Counted from the first letter of the stretch, positions 51,388-62,954 are shown. The stretch is 64,000 nucleotides of DNA from Sinonovacula constricta (GCA_007844125.1 CM017563.1:27156499-27220498), one strand, 5' to 3'. Notes: generated by a model not told the origin, from the letters alone. Numbers and translations: made by a program.

Positions 51388-52189
51388 ATCACATACCAAT
51401 CTAACTTAAACTTGACCTATGTCATAATATTAAACACCAATATTCCAAATATGTGTATACATGTTTTTGACCAAAACCATATAATCTCTCATAAATACAC
51501 CATTACTTTTTCAACAGGCGGGTATATAAAAACATCAAGACATGGCACAGGGTGACAACAATCACACTAAGACAAGCAAAATACACTGTAAGTGTTACGA
51601 ACAAAAATATGTCAGTGCTATTCCCTGGGGGATTTGGGGGAAAAGTAAAAATACAATTTAGGAAGTGGTCTATTGAAATTCGCAATAATGTCTATTTAAG
51701 GAAACAAATCCTGACATAAAGCATATTCTTTACTATGCCATTTTTTCTGTGCACTGGACATAAGCTGGAAACAGCACTGCATGTATATATATAATCTGTA
51801 CATGTAGCTACTCAAAACGTACAAATAACTGTAAAGAACAAAAACGAAAGCATAATAAACATACAATGCAATGTGCATGATATAAACATGAAAAAAAAAA
51901 CACCATAACAATAGAATAATAACAATGTATTTAAAGTAACAATGCCATATATCTGAAGTACTGGTATTGTGTTTCACTATGATTGTCACATCATGACAGT
52001 AAATCCAAAATGCTGTAATTTATTAAAGTCTATTAGAGAATGAAACATACTACAATGGAGTGTTTTACATGGGGAATGTTTTGCTTAAAACTAAAAATTG
52101 TATGCATTAAATCATCAAGGAAGAATTGTGACAGATCATGGCAAAGTGTAAGTATGAAAAAAGAATCATAGACAAGTGTGATAGCATGA
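51388..52189. other. Intron sequence without recognised features
   Basis: AT-rich sequence between the LINE fragment and the Helitron-like element; nothing recognised. Confidence 0.5.
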
Positions 52190-54620
52190 TGGCCCTTTAT
52201 CGCTTACCTGAGGGCACAGGCTATCAATAGGCTCATATCTGGCATCGAGTAATTAAGAGTTATTTTACTTTAGAAATCTTTAGTGAAGACTGGACCATTA
52301 GTGTGGCCACTGGGTTGATGACCCACTTCAAAACATATGTAAGCTTTCATACTGGCAAACATTCTGGACAAGTTCGGTGAAGATTTGGCAATATATGTTG
52401 TCTCTAGTAAATACGAAAGCTTTTTCTGAGATTTGACCTTGTGACCTTCTTTATGGTCCCACCTGACCAAATAATAAACTCATCCGAGATTTCTAGCAGA
52501 CAAACATTTTGACCAAGTTGTATGAAGATTGGCCTGTAAATGTGGCCACAAGCTTTTTGTACGATTTGACCTAGTGGCCTATCTTTTGACCTCACATGAC
52601 CCAGTTATGAACGCATCCATGATTTTATGCAGGCAAACATTCTGATCAAGTTTGGTCAAGATTGGGTCATACATGTGGCTTCTAGTGTGTTCACAAGCTT
52701 TTTCTAAGATTTGACTTGATGACCTACTTTTTGACCCCACGAGAACCAATAACAAACACATCAAAGATTTCATGCAAACACACATTCTACCAAGTTTGGT
52801 ATAGATTTGGAATAAAAGTGGTCTCTAGTGTATTCATAAAACCTTTTTCTAAAATTTGACCTAGTGACCTACTTTTTGACCCCACGTGACCCAATAATGA
52901 ATCCATCCAAGATTTTATGCAGACAAACATTCTGACCAAGTTTAATGAAGATTGACCTACAAATGTGACCTCTAGTGTGTTCACAAGCTTTTTCTAAGAG
53001 TTGACCTAGTGGCCTACTTTTTGACCCCACGTGACCCTGTTAAGAACGTATCTAAGATTTTATGCACACAAACATTCTGACAGAGTACGGTGAAGATTGG
53101 GCTATAAATGCTGTCTTTAGTGTGTTCACACGTTTTTTTTTTTCTTCTAAAATTTGACCTAGTGACCTATTTTTTGACCCCAGGTAACCCAATAATAAAC
53201 TCATCCAAAATTTCATATAGAGAAATGTTATTAACCTCACATACTTTTAAAGGCCCTAAAAAGGAAGCCGTTTTTACAAGTCGGCATGGAAAAAAACACA
53301 TTTTTAAAAATCTTGTTTAACAACATTTTTTGGTTTTTATAATTGTAACAGTTAAATGTACAAGTGGTGCTTCCACACCAAAATACTTACCCGAAGAGGT
53401 GCCGGAAAAAAATTAACTAAGAAAATTAGTAGGCGATACTTTCAACTAATGACTGTTAAGGAACAGGTGGTCTGGTATAGTAGATTTTGAAACTTTAACT
53501 GTGTATCCATCATACATACTGCAAATGTATTATACGTAATGCAAACTCTTGTACTTCCATTGTGTAGATTAAGTACAAACCGAAGCCACGTGACCCAATA
53601 ATGAATCCATCCAAGATCTCATGCAGACAAACATTCTGACCAAGTTTAATGAAGATTGACCTACAAATGTGACCTCTAGTGTGTTCACACGTTTTTGTCT
53701 AAAATTTGACCTAGTGACCTACTTTTTGACCCCAGGTAACCCAATAATAAACTCATCCAAGATTTCATACAGAGAAATGTTATTAACCTCACATACTTTT
53801 AAAGGCCCTAAAAGGAAGCCGGTTTTTACAAGTCGGCATGAAAAAAAAACACTCATTTTTTTTTAAATCTTGTTTAACAACATTTTTTGGGGTTTTTATA
53901 ATTGCAACAATTAAATGTACAAGTGGTGCTTCCACACCAAAATACTTACCCGAAGAGGTGCCGGAAAAAAAATAACTAAGAAAATTAGTAGGCGATACTT
54001 TCAACTAATGACTGTTAAGGAACAGGTGGTCTGGTATAGTAGATTTTGAAACTTTAACTGTGTATCCATCATACATACTGTAAATGTATTATACGTAATG
54101 CAAACTCTTGTACTTCCATTGTGTAGATTAAGTACAAACCGAAGCCACGTTATTTGTTAAATCATCCTTATATTTGTTTTTAACTTGTAACGCCGCATAC
54201 ATCATGTTCATACAGGCTCATTATGTCATCATCACACTTCATGTTCAAAGGGAAGTAGCTCTGAGCTAACCTACATCTTTATATAATTATCATGAATTTT
54301 TAATTTTAATTACACTTATATTTAAACAACATAGCTAAGAGCAACCCTTACACCATTTGTAATCTTTTGTGATACTTATTTTTAACCAACTTGAAACTAA
54401 TGCTCGCCATATAATTCACAATTAACGGCGAGGAAAAATAAGTCCAAATAGTAGAAGTAGTAGTACAGAGAAACATTCTAATAAGGTTTGGTGAAGATTG
54501 GATCAACACTGTGGCCTCACAAGCTAAAATGTTGACGCCGCACGACAGACGACGTACGTCAGACGACCGGCGAAGCGATATCAGAAACGCTCACATTGAG
54601 CACGCTGTGCTCAGGTGAAC
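52190..54620 (+). mobile_element. Helitron-like non-autonomous element with internal tandem repeats
   Basis: The right end contains GCTCACATTGAGCACGCTGT then GCTCAGGTGAAC, an imperfect hairpin. A related inverted sequence (GCTTACCTGAGGGCACAGG) starts at about 52,205. Between them lie repeats of about 145 bp marked by TTGACCTAGTGACCTACTTT, near 52,430, 52,567, 52,711, 52,857, 53,001, 53,154 and 53,706. A GACGACGTACGTCAGACGAC stretch precedes the end. This architecture matches the bivalve Pearl/CvA-type elements now placed with Helitrons (from memory, not searched). No helicase or Rep frame is present. Confidence 0.7.
53157..54148. repeat. Direct duplication, about 435 bp at 551-bp offset
   Basis: 53,157-53,588 is almost identical to 53,708-54,148. 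The copies include the unusual segment GAAGCCGTTTTTACAAGTCG / GAAGCCGGTTTTTACAAGTC and continue through CACACCAAAATACTTACCCG. A 145-bp repeat unit lies between them. The high similarity implies a recent event inside the Helitron-like element. Confidence 0.9.
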
Positions 54621-55564
54621 GAATAAAAACAATTTTGCAAGTATTTAACAAATTTTAACTGTCACAATAGATGAAGGAAACAGACTATCTTAGAAAAAAG
54701 ATGGCATACATTTTTAACAAATAAGCAAATAGGAGAACAACAACAAAACAGATAACATTGCTAGTATGTGTTAATGAGTATTGAAATGAATAGAAAAGCC
54801 ATCTTAATAAAAGCCAACTGCAGAATGGCGGTAAAAGTGATAAGAAAAAATCTTTTTTAACTAAAGCTAAATGAAAAACTTTACAAGGGTAAAAGAAAAA
54901 ATATAAAGCAGCACTCAATCAAATGTTTAAACTATTTATCTTCAATCGTGACCTTGACCCGGCATTGTTGTACATGGGTTCTTCCCAACATTGCATTCAG
55001 GTGAATATTTGACCAAATTTAACAAAAATCTTAAGAGGGTTAGGGAGATTTAAACATGTCATGAAATGGCCATTAACCTATTCGTTGCTTTGTGAGGGGT
55101 ATGAAAATAAATATATAGACACTTAATGGTAAAACAACAACAACAAAATTTCAAATGCAAAAGAAAACATGTAATATATATGAAGTAACTAAGGTATATA
55201 ATAAAAAATAAGACAGTTTAAGATCAGTTTCAAAAATACTTTACACCATCGGACAAGTAAAGGAAATATTAAACATTAAAAAGGAAGAAATGTCTGAAAT
55301 GATCATGTGATGTCCAATTACCTCGCTAATGTTAACAAAAGGAATGTTACCAACTGCAATATCTAGAAATGCAACAAATTAAAAAAAAAATTGAAAAAAT
55401 AGAACCTTATTAAAAGGTACAAAACATCTGCAGATTGGACTTGTCACAAAAAATATTTCTGAACATTGATCAAGGTATTGTTTATAATATTTGCCGACAC
55501 AGTTTTCGGTAGAATTTCCACAATTTTTCACTGAAAACAAACTTATCACAATCGCCATCAAAAT
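54621..55564. other. Intron sequence without recognised features
   Basis: AT-rich stretch. It would be the 3'-untranslated part of the possible nested gene if the 55.6-kb exon is terminal. No confident poly(A) signal was assigned. Confidence 0.4.
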
Positions 55565-55736
55565 TCACACTGATAATTTTTTTTGTCTATGTCCGTTTGA
55601 ACAATTTGAAAAAAGTGTCGTCTCAAATGTGGAGTTGTTGTCTTTTAGTATTTCAAAGGCCCCCCTGTATGTTTTTACTCTATCCGACTTGCCACAGTTG
55701 GGGCATGGGCCATTTTCAGTTTCTTCTTGAAGCAGC
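55565..55736 (-). CDS. Possible terminal exon with a CxxC zinc-binding motif (nested gene)
   Basis: The acceptor ttatttgtag precedes 55,736. The reading frame enters after one nucleotide and ends at TGA (55,567-55,565). The 56-codon peptide includes ENGPCPNCGKSDRVKTYRGA and LFSNCSNGHRQKKLSV. The Cys-x2-Cys pair and a later Cys-x3-His suggest a small zinc-binding fold. The family is not recognised. It joins in phase with the exon-like segment at 57,083-57,175 on the same strand. If real, it is a gene nested in the 12.3-kb cyclase intron in the same orientation. It could instead be an alternative terminal exon or a gene fragment. Confidence 0.4.
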
Positions 55737-56042
55737 CTACAAATAAATTAAATAATTAACTTTCAAACGTAAGTGATAATAATGATTACACTTTCTGATT
55801 CTTGCCATACAACTGATTAATCTGGATCTACACTAATTGTACAAGCATTATAAATATATGCATAGTAAGCTTTTGTTAATGTTTGTCGTCCCACCAACAT
55901 TATTAAAGTTATCCTGAAACAGTGTCCCACTTGAAGCAGATGTAGTGCTGCCTTCACTGTGCACAGCATGCTGTGAATACCTGGCATGATCCCACAACCA
56001 GTCACATAATCATGATACTGGATAAGCTTTGGTTAAAATGCC

Positions 56043-56073
<31 letters not shown>

Positions 56074-56187
56074 CATTCTGTGCATCTGTGGATATAACCA
56101 ATCCCTTACAACTGACTGCTTAAGGAAGTCTGCCCATTAGCTTGGTGGTTATTGAACTGTCACTTGTGCAGTATCAATTCCTGTTAA

Positions 56188-57357
56188 GGCCATACAAAGT
56201 TGATTTTCTGTTTCTCAGGCACTTTTTTAAAAAAACGAATGCGAGGGGGCGAAAAAAAAATTTTTTGCGTCAGTTTGTTTTATTTCTCGTTTCCCAGTAA
56301 ATAGCAATGTTTATAGTGAGGATTTTATCTATATTGCCTTTAATTATAAAAAATATTTGAACAGCAAATTAAAAGACAGTTTTACAGTTCAGCTAATATG
56401 TTTTATAACATAACAAGAGCTGTAACCATTGCATTTAATGCTCTCAAAACATTAATACAATCACTAACCAGGTCCACATAATAATCATTATCAAAATTCA
56501 TGTATTAATAACATCACAATATTAAGCAACATCAAACACAATGTTAACTGCAAAGATGTCTGATTCCTTATTTTTAAATGTCAAACTCATGCATACTGCA
56601 ATATGCAACTTTACACATAAATGATAAAACCACATTCTGTATTCAAATTTGATATGAAACAAAAGTTTCTAATACCAAAAAAATCCTATTTTCGCTCTCA
56701 AATCGTCAACAAGCACCCCCAAAATTGTGACTATGTCAGCACAAGAAATAGGGTTGATGGGATTAGTTGTCAAGCTTTTTAACTACTTCAATGCAATGGG
56801 TCGAAACATAAATAAAACAAAGCCAATGTTGCTGGCCATAAATTTCAATAATTTCCTTGTTCTGCAATATTTCAACAGCCATGGATAGCTACATGTGCGT
56901 TATATATAAAAAAAACATGTCTAAAATATCTAATACAGTCGCGAAAACATATGACACAAGTAACTGTGGTACATTTCTGGTAACAAAGTATAGCAATTTC
57001 AGCAATTTTATAGTTTCATTTATAACTAGTTTTTATATTTTTGCTGTGGTAGTCATTTTCAACATTCACCTTTTCTATTTACCTTTTTATATGGGTTGAA
57101 GAAATTTCGATCTTCGTCTTCTTTTTCCTGGATGATAAAACGCGTTCTAGACGCTCATTTAATACTGTAAGTAATCTGGGTAGCGGAGACGCTGCTCTTG
57201 AAGGTTACACGCCACTATTAAAAATGACAGTGGTATCGAAAACAAAATTTAGTTTGACGAAAATATGGGCATGATTCTTTGAATCAAAAAATTAAAGCGG
57301 GGGTGAAAAAACGAATGCGCCGGTGCCTGAGAAAGAGAAAATCAATTTTTTATGGCC
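56188..57357. mobile_element. PIF/Harbinger-like inverted-repeat element (1,170 bp)
   Basis: The left end is GGCCATACAAAGTTGATTTT followed by CTGTTTCTCAGGCAC. The right end as reverse complement is GGCCATAAAAAATTGATTTT followed by CTCTTTCTCAGGCAC, inverted repeats of at least 35 bp. TAA flanks both sides (56,185-56,187 and 57,358-57,360), the usual Harbinger-type target duplication. A CGAATGCG motif lies inside each end. There is no transposase frame. The minus-strand exon-like segment at 57,083-57,175 is inside it. Confidence 0.7.
57083..57175 (-). CDS. Exon-like segment inside the Harbinger-like element
   Basis: Acceptor gctacccag precedes 57,175 and donor gtaaatag follows 57,083 on the minus strand; a second possible acceptor (ttacttacag) would start it at 57,164. 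It reads LLTVLNERLERVLSSRKKKT then KIEISSTHIK and leaves in phase 2, which matches the entry phase of the 55.6-kb exon. No in-frame ATG is present. Because it lies inside a transposable element, it may be exonised transposon sequence or a chance frame. Confidence 0.28.
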
Positions 57358-57360
57358 TAA

Positions 57361-58611
57361 TGTCTCTATTTTTTCCAAACTGCCCTTTGTTTGTGATGCC
57401 AGGTGTATGATGGAAGCTTATGTAGGATTTTTTATTAATAACATCGTCATAAATGCAAGCATCTTCAAAAAGGTGTTGCAGATTTATGTGCGACGTGTGG
57501 CATTCTACGTTTTTGTGTATGTAACGATATTTAAAAAAACTGCATAAGAAACTCGACTCTTTAGTTCAGTAGTTAGTAATTTGTTTCTTTGTCAGTCCAG
57601 AGTAAAATGCTGCTCCGTGCACAGAAACTTTTAAAACTATGCTTTGTTATGGCTGCTAGAAGTAAGACTGTGACATCATTTTGTTATTTAGGTGTAATTC
57701 CATCATCAAACTATGAACAAACCCAATACGAGTTATCACACATTACATTTTTACCTCAAACCTATTTCTTTCATACAAAAGCATAACATATAAGAGTAAA
57801 TAAATTGATTAATGTAAATAAACAGATAAAATCTAAAACTCAATCACTAATACAACTGAATTTCAAAAAATACAGTTTTACTCAAAATTCAGTTGTCATT
57901 GTTTATCATATTTCTTAATGCTATATATGTCAAAATTAGTTCATAAAACTTGACTTTTCCTTTATGATTATGTTTACCATGGTAAGAACTCCGTTTCCTT
58001 GTTGCCCACACACTAAGAAGAAATACACTTTGAGCTTTAATGACATAATACTTAAACAAAAAACTATAATGAGTAACAGAGATGACAAATTCTGATGACA
58101 AATATGATATATATACATACATACATATATATATATATGCTAAGCATGTGGAAATAAATGTTTAAAGTAAATAACAGTCGTGGGCAGATTGGTTAAATAT
58201 TGACTTTATTTAAAATACATATGAAGTCAGGCTATGTTTATGTGCCAAGTCAGATGCTAGTCGCTCTGCAAATATTGCACTGCCATAAACAAGGTGAACT
58301 CAGACTATGACTCTTATTCACTAATTGTGCAATCCATAACAGTTACATTAGTCTTACAATGTAATAAACCATAAAAAGTGAAAAATAAATAAGCACTATG
58401 GTAAAAAAAGAATTATCTCATGGGAGATATTTATAGTTTTCATTATGTAAACAATAATGTAAGTAAATAAATGGACTACTTAAGTTGGTTAAAACAAAAC
58501 TTAAATGAAAACAATCAATAGCTGTTCTGTAGTTTTGGCAATTTTACAAACTGTCAAGAAAACTTGTGTTGTCTCAGATATATATTTGAAATAAAACAAC
58601 AATAAACATAC
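57361..58611. other. Intron sequence without recognised features
   Basis: AT-rich stretch between the Harbinger-like element and the candidate promoter exon. A short ACAT/AT tract lies at 58,108-58,138. Nothing else recognised. Confidence 0.45.
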
Positions 58612-58750
58612 CTCTAGTTTTTCTATGCCACGGCTGAGCCTTCTTCACCTTCGAAGATGATGCAAACGATTTCCCGCGGAAATTTAAAAAAAAAAAACAT
58701 TGACCAATCAAACAGAGCATTCGCTTCACGTGATTCAAAGTATTGCGCAA
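58612..58750 (-). promoter_or_regulatory. Candidate promoter and first exon (E2F, CCAAT and E-box motifs)
   Basis: Read on the minus strand, a TCACGTGA E-box (about 58,721-58,728), an ATTGGTCAAT inverted-CCAAT-like sequence (about 58,700) and TTTCCGCGGGAAA (the reverse holds the E2F consensus TTTCCCGC, about 58,670-58,682) are followed by a splice donor, CTAGAG then gtatgttt, at 58,612. Such clustering is typical of a housekeeping or cell-cycle promoter with a short first exon. It could drive the possible nested gene at 57.1-55.6 kb; the exons do not give an unambiguous start codon. No transcript evidence. Confidence 0.35.
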
Positions 58751-60044
58751 TATCTATTATGGTCAGTACGGACTTTAACATGACGACCCCCTGTAAAATG
58801 CGACCCACTCCATTTTGTGTCTGTCCTTTTGTGAGATTCTTTTAGAAATTCGGCATTATTTGTAAATAGGCATCTTCTTCAAGTTACAATAGCTACAATT
58901 CAACGAAATGATACTTCGTGTGTTTAAATGTTTTCTGTAACATTGTGAGAACTCAGTCATATTTTCTCAAATCGTCGACTTTAGCAGTGATATTTTTGGG
59001 TCTGCGATTTGCGATTTTAGCGCATATTTTTCAAGAAAAACGCATACTTTTCATACATCTGCGCTTAAAAAACGAAATAGATAAACTAGCAATCATAACG
59101 TCCGAAAATTTTCATATCCATAATACATCGTCTTTAAGCAATTACTACGAGGTAAAAAAAATTGTCTGGAACACCGCTACGTCACGAGCACTTGTTCACG
59201 CGAACTTGTTTCCCGTTTGTTTGGCAGTACAATATGATTCCGGTAACCAGATCGACCTTCAATCATTACCGTTTTCATTTTTGAGAGGCTAATGTTATGC
59301 CTCCTAAAAAGAAACTTCGTCCGTCGTCTAATCAGCGGCTTTTCACCGTTTTTGGACAGGGTTTGTCCGGCAAAACTATCACAAACGAAAATAAGATATA
59401 ATGTTTTTGTACAATGAATGTACATTGTTATTTGTTTTTATGCGCAAAAATGAGACTGTTGTCAAAGATTGTTTTCAAATATGTGCACCTTTTAATCTTA
59501 TACTTTTCAAATGAAAAAAATATCGCTGCTTTAGGTAATTCCATAATACTGCAACAGAATGTCTCTGCTGCAGTATCATACTACGATAAATTCCTAAAGT
59601 AGCTATCTGTTACCTTGCTTTCCTCCTACATTGTTTGGAATTTTAATTGCAAGCTGCATTGTATATCTCGGCACATTTAGTTTCTTTTGTGCAAATGGGC
59701 CTCGCCAAAAAGATGCGAATTCCTATAAAGCGGACTTCTTGGTTCTTTTTTTCGAAACATGCGTCACAGAACAGCTGCGTTTGCCCAGTTATAGACTGGT
59801 TCTCTATCGCCCAATGAAAAAAAATGCATTCCATAAGAGGCACCGCTCTCAAGAGCGGCGCCATTAAGAATCGCCGTTCTCGTCGACCCAATAAAAAATC
59901 GAAACGTATACCGTTTCAAATAGCTCATATAGGTGTTTGCCGGTAATCGTCCGTATATATTCCGTCTTTGAGCATAAAGTTATTGGCATGTGATTAAGGA
60001 ATGATTAAACGTCAATCGCAATAAATGAGGTTGACAACATATAC
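58751..60044. other. Intron sequence with one small plus-strand frame
   Basis: AT-rich overall. A 34-codon plus-strand frame (59,295-59,402) starts MPPKKKLRPSSNQRLFTVFG, with a basic, nuclear-signal-like beginning of the kind seen at the start of many transposase genes; the assignment is speculative. An inverted GCACCGCTCTCAAGAGCGGC hairpin lies at about 59,842. Nothing else recognised. Confidence 0.35.
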
Positions 60045-60117
60045 CTGGATTAGACTGACATGACTGACGCTGGAAACACTCGTCTGCTTCTATAACAGCA
60101 CCTCTGGTCCACATTAC
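60045..60117 (-). CDS. Receptor guanylyl cyclase exon: membrane-proximal end of the ectodomain
   Basis: The acceptor gttgacag precedes 60,117 and the donor gtatat follows 60,045. The exon is 73 nt, enters in phase 0 and leaves in phase 1. It encodes 24 residues beginning VMWTRG and ending QSNP, with the glycine codon completed in the next exon. A Cys pair in CFQRQSC lies just before the transmembrane exon. Membrane guanylyl cyclases typically end their ectodomain with a Trp-containing segment followed by a closely spaced Cys pair, so the position fits the family. Taken alone the exon is too short to identify; the assignment rests on the phase match and on the downstream kinase-homology exons. 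The intron that follows is 12.3 kb and holds a SINE, a LINE fragment, a Helitron-like element and possible nested exons. Confidence 0.72.
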
Positions 60118-60370
60118 CTGTCAACGAAAAACAAAGCTCACATACATAAGTATATAGATACTTAGAGTCTCAAGTGACTGAATACTGAATACCTTTACCA
60201 CCACTAATTTATATTTATTATTGACTTGCACATTTGCCAAAGTTGATAAGTGAGTTTAAAAACATTGAACTAAGTTCATCATTGACTTTAGAGTTATCAA
60301 ATTGAGCTGTGTTTATCACTGACTATCCATCAATTAATTATATATTTACAACTATATACATATCTTTTGA

Positions 60371-60373
<3 letters not shown>
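60118..60373. other. Intron sequence upstream of the 60-kb exon
   Basis: AT-rich stretch between the acceptor and the CA microsatellite. No upstream exon of the cyclase was found here. Confidence 0.5.
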
Positions 60374-60444
<71 letters not shown>

Positions 60445-60504
60445 ACACACACAAACACACAGACAGAAAGAGAGAGAAAACACAGCACAGCACAACAGCA
60501 CACA

Positions 60505-60538
<34 letters not shown>

Positions 60539-60551
60539 GAGCACACGCACA
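60374..60551. repeat. CA dinucleotide microsatellite, interrupted
   Basis: CA tract of about 68 bp, then an interrupted CA/CAGA/CAGCA stretch to about 60,551. Thr-His and Cys-Val open frames across it are artefacts. Confidence 0.97.
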
Positions 60552-60739
60552 GTCGCTATGTAATTTGAACATTCGAATGCTGCATTAGGGATGGCAAATT
60601 TCCCTACAGGGTCAATGTAAAGATCAGCTGTGTTGTGTTTTATTCGGCGTGATTTTAAGACAACATATAAACAATAAACCAGCATTAGCAGCTAACCCGA
60701 TTTTTTCAAAGCCAGTGTCTAGCGAGAATATAAAGTTAC

Positions 60740-61262
60740 ATCAACAAGATGGGATGCCGAAGAAGCCGCGTCTGGCCAATAACTGGGCCGTAACTTAGAG
60801 GCGAGACTGGACTCGGCACCGGAATACCAGGCCGCAGACGTTTGTTTGGAGCAGAATGGTACGGGTGTTGCAGAGGATGTCTGTGTTCTAAATAATCATG
60901 ATCTGAACTTTTGGTTGCAGTGCTTTATTGTTGAAATAAGACGGAAAGACGCACTGACACAGATCTTCGCCGGATTGCAATGCCATTTACGATCAACATG
61001 TATTGGACGGCATGTTAAATTCTTCAAGTATGAGGATTTATTCTTTCGGGAATTTCAAACATTTCAGATGCGAAGTAAGTTTTTTACAATGGCATAGGTG
61101 TCGAGAAAAAGCTTGCAGACCAGGTTAGTGAAGCATATGAGGTCAAAATGTGATACACTGATGATTTTTTTTTGGAAATTGCTTTAGGACTAAGCAATGT
61201 CGTGTTTTTCTATAAAGGAAAGGCATTTGCTTTTCGCGGAATGGAAGAGCACCGGCAATGTG
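60740..61262 (+). pseudogene. Crypton-type tyrosine recombinase (DUF3504-like) pseudogene
   Basis: The plus strand reads NNWAVT then, after a stop and frame change, NNHDLNFWLQCFIVEIRRKD and QIFAGLQCHLRSTCIG, and then KYEDLFFREFQTFQMRSKFF. After a further shift it continues GIGVEKKLADQVSEAYEVKM and finally GKAFAFRGMEEHRQC. The L-N-x-W-L-x-x-F-V/I-x-E-x-R-R-K-D and R-G-x-E-E-H-R patterns are those I know from DUF3504 domains derived from Crypton tyrosine recombinases, including the Arg of the active site. At least two stops and two shifts make it non-functional. It is antisense to the cyclase gene, in the intron upstream of the 60-kb exon. Confidence 0.7.
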
Positions 61263-61285
61263 CCATAGAGCTGTTATATAAGTGA

Positions 61286-61302
61286 CCCCCCCCCCCCCCC
61301 CC
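61286..61302. repeat. Poly-C run (17 bp)
   Basis: Seventeen consecutive C residues directly after the recombinase pseudogene. Confidence 0.98.
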
Positions 61303-62200
61303 ATTTATTGCCCCACCCAGCATGTGAGGGCATCTGTTTTCTGATAAGCCAGACTGCCACAGTCTGTAACGATGTGTCTGTCACACAGGTATTGTTCAAG
61401 ATCCAAGTGTATGTATGCTATATCTGGGGGTTGAACATAGTCATTCACAGTTTGTAAAGGAAACAGTTGTGAATATACCAATTACGCAATCCAATATATA
61501 TAAATTATTTGTTTTCTTTCTTACTTTGTTGGTTGATTTTGTTATTTCTTATACATTTTGTTATTTCTTTCATTCTTTTAGTTCTCATATATATTTAAAG
61601 TTATATTTTATTTTGATTTGTAAAATGTAACGAAACATTTCTAACAGAAGCAATTTAATAAGTCATTCATTGTCAGAATAATGTCCTTCAGAGTCATTTT
61701 GAATACTAAAACTTGTATCTCTCATGTATTTTCAAAATTAAATATTTAGCTATGAAATAAATACATAATCTTGCAGTTACAAAATTGACACCTAGTAATT
61801 AATGCAATAAAGAAATTGTAAGGTATCATATAGTAAACAACCCACATTATCACTAACAATAATGTTTGTGGCTTTGTGTAAAACTAGCCTACTGTCTCAC
61901 ATCCATACTAACAGGTAATTTAGTTTTGCATTAACCCATCAGAGGTATTACTGTGACAGATTAGTACTATGTTGGCTAAAGACTCCCTGCAGTGATGACC
62001 AGCAATTAGCAGGTCTGGTCATAGCATGTGGGGGCCTGGCTCAGTGGGATACCACATTCCTTTCGAGATCCCTTTAAGCATAGCCGCGAGGAAGTTGACC
62101 CTTTAACGGAATGAAGATCCTTCAACACTGTTTCGTGTAAGTTTATGGTCGTTACCTATGTTTGATACCTGGAAGAGGCAGATCGTACAAATAAAAACAA
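61303..62200. other. Intron sequence without recognised features
   Basis: AT-rich to about 61,990, then GC-richer. A TGGCTCAGTGGGATACCA stretch at about 62,037 faintly resembles a tRNA A box, but no B box follows. Nothing else recognised. Confidence 0.45.
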
Positions 62201-62566
62201 AAACGTTGGAGTCCGTTAATTCGTTCGGACCAAAATTCACTGTGGGAACAAGCCCAGCTAATCAGATGTCATAAATGTTTTCAAAAATTTACACCGAGGC
62301 AGGCATTGATACCACGGGCAGATCGATTTCAAGTCATTCCGGCAGATTCACCCGCTGAACTCGGTTGTAGAATGGGGGATTTTCTAACAAGGCCATAATC
62401 AGCAGAAACCATTATCGCAGCACTGCAGAGCACGCTTGCCAGAAAGAGAGCAATTCAAAATACTCAGCGACATAAGCAACAAGCTTGTGGCCTCATGTCA
62501 GATGCAATAAAACCCGAACTGCCACCTGTCGGCGGGGATGATAAGGACCAACATCCTTTGACTTAA
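62201..62566 (+). pseudogene. Unassigned coding remnant with a C-x2-C motif
   Basis: A plus-strand frame reads SLWEQAQLIRCHKCFQKFTP, then RQALIPRADRFQVIPADSPA, then ELGCRMGDFL, stops at TAA (62,396-62,398), and continues in the same frame to TAA at 62,564 with SAETIIAALQSTLARKRAIQ and SDAIKPELPPVGGDDKDQH. Composition is protein-like on both sides of the internal stop, which suggests a decayed gene. It is on the same strand as the Crypton-type pseudogene 1 kb upstream and might be part of one element. No family is recognised. Confidence 0.35.
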
Positions 62567-62954
62567 ATACCTTATGGATCTATTGTCTGGTATTTAATCA
62601 TTTTTGTGTTATACTTGCGTACCCAGTTTTTATGTATGTCTGCATCTGGTAAACTGTAAAGGAACGCGGGGCTTAAGTTTCCCCACAAAATATGTCACGT
62701 GACCGGTAATAACGTGTCTCGATTGAGGGAAACTATAGCCACGCCTTCTATATAGCCATGCCCTTAATGGTTAAGTTTCACACTAAATGGGGGTTATGTG
62801 CGCGCTGATTGTCTGAAAAAGTAGGTCAGGTTTTAAAGAGTGGTTATTTAACACAGGGCATCTATCCCCAAGCTCAAGTTATTCGTACGACAAGGGGTAT
62901 GCAAAATCTTACACGTGCTATGGGTGTGCGACGTTGTGACACATTGTGAGGGAT

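Noticed and set aside
55491..55730. Plus-strand 79-codon frame
   Set aside because: It is the antisense shadow of the splice-supported zinc-binding exon.
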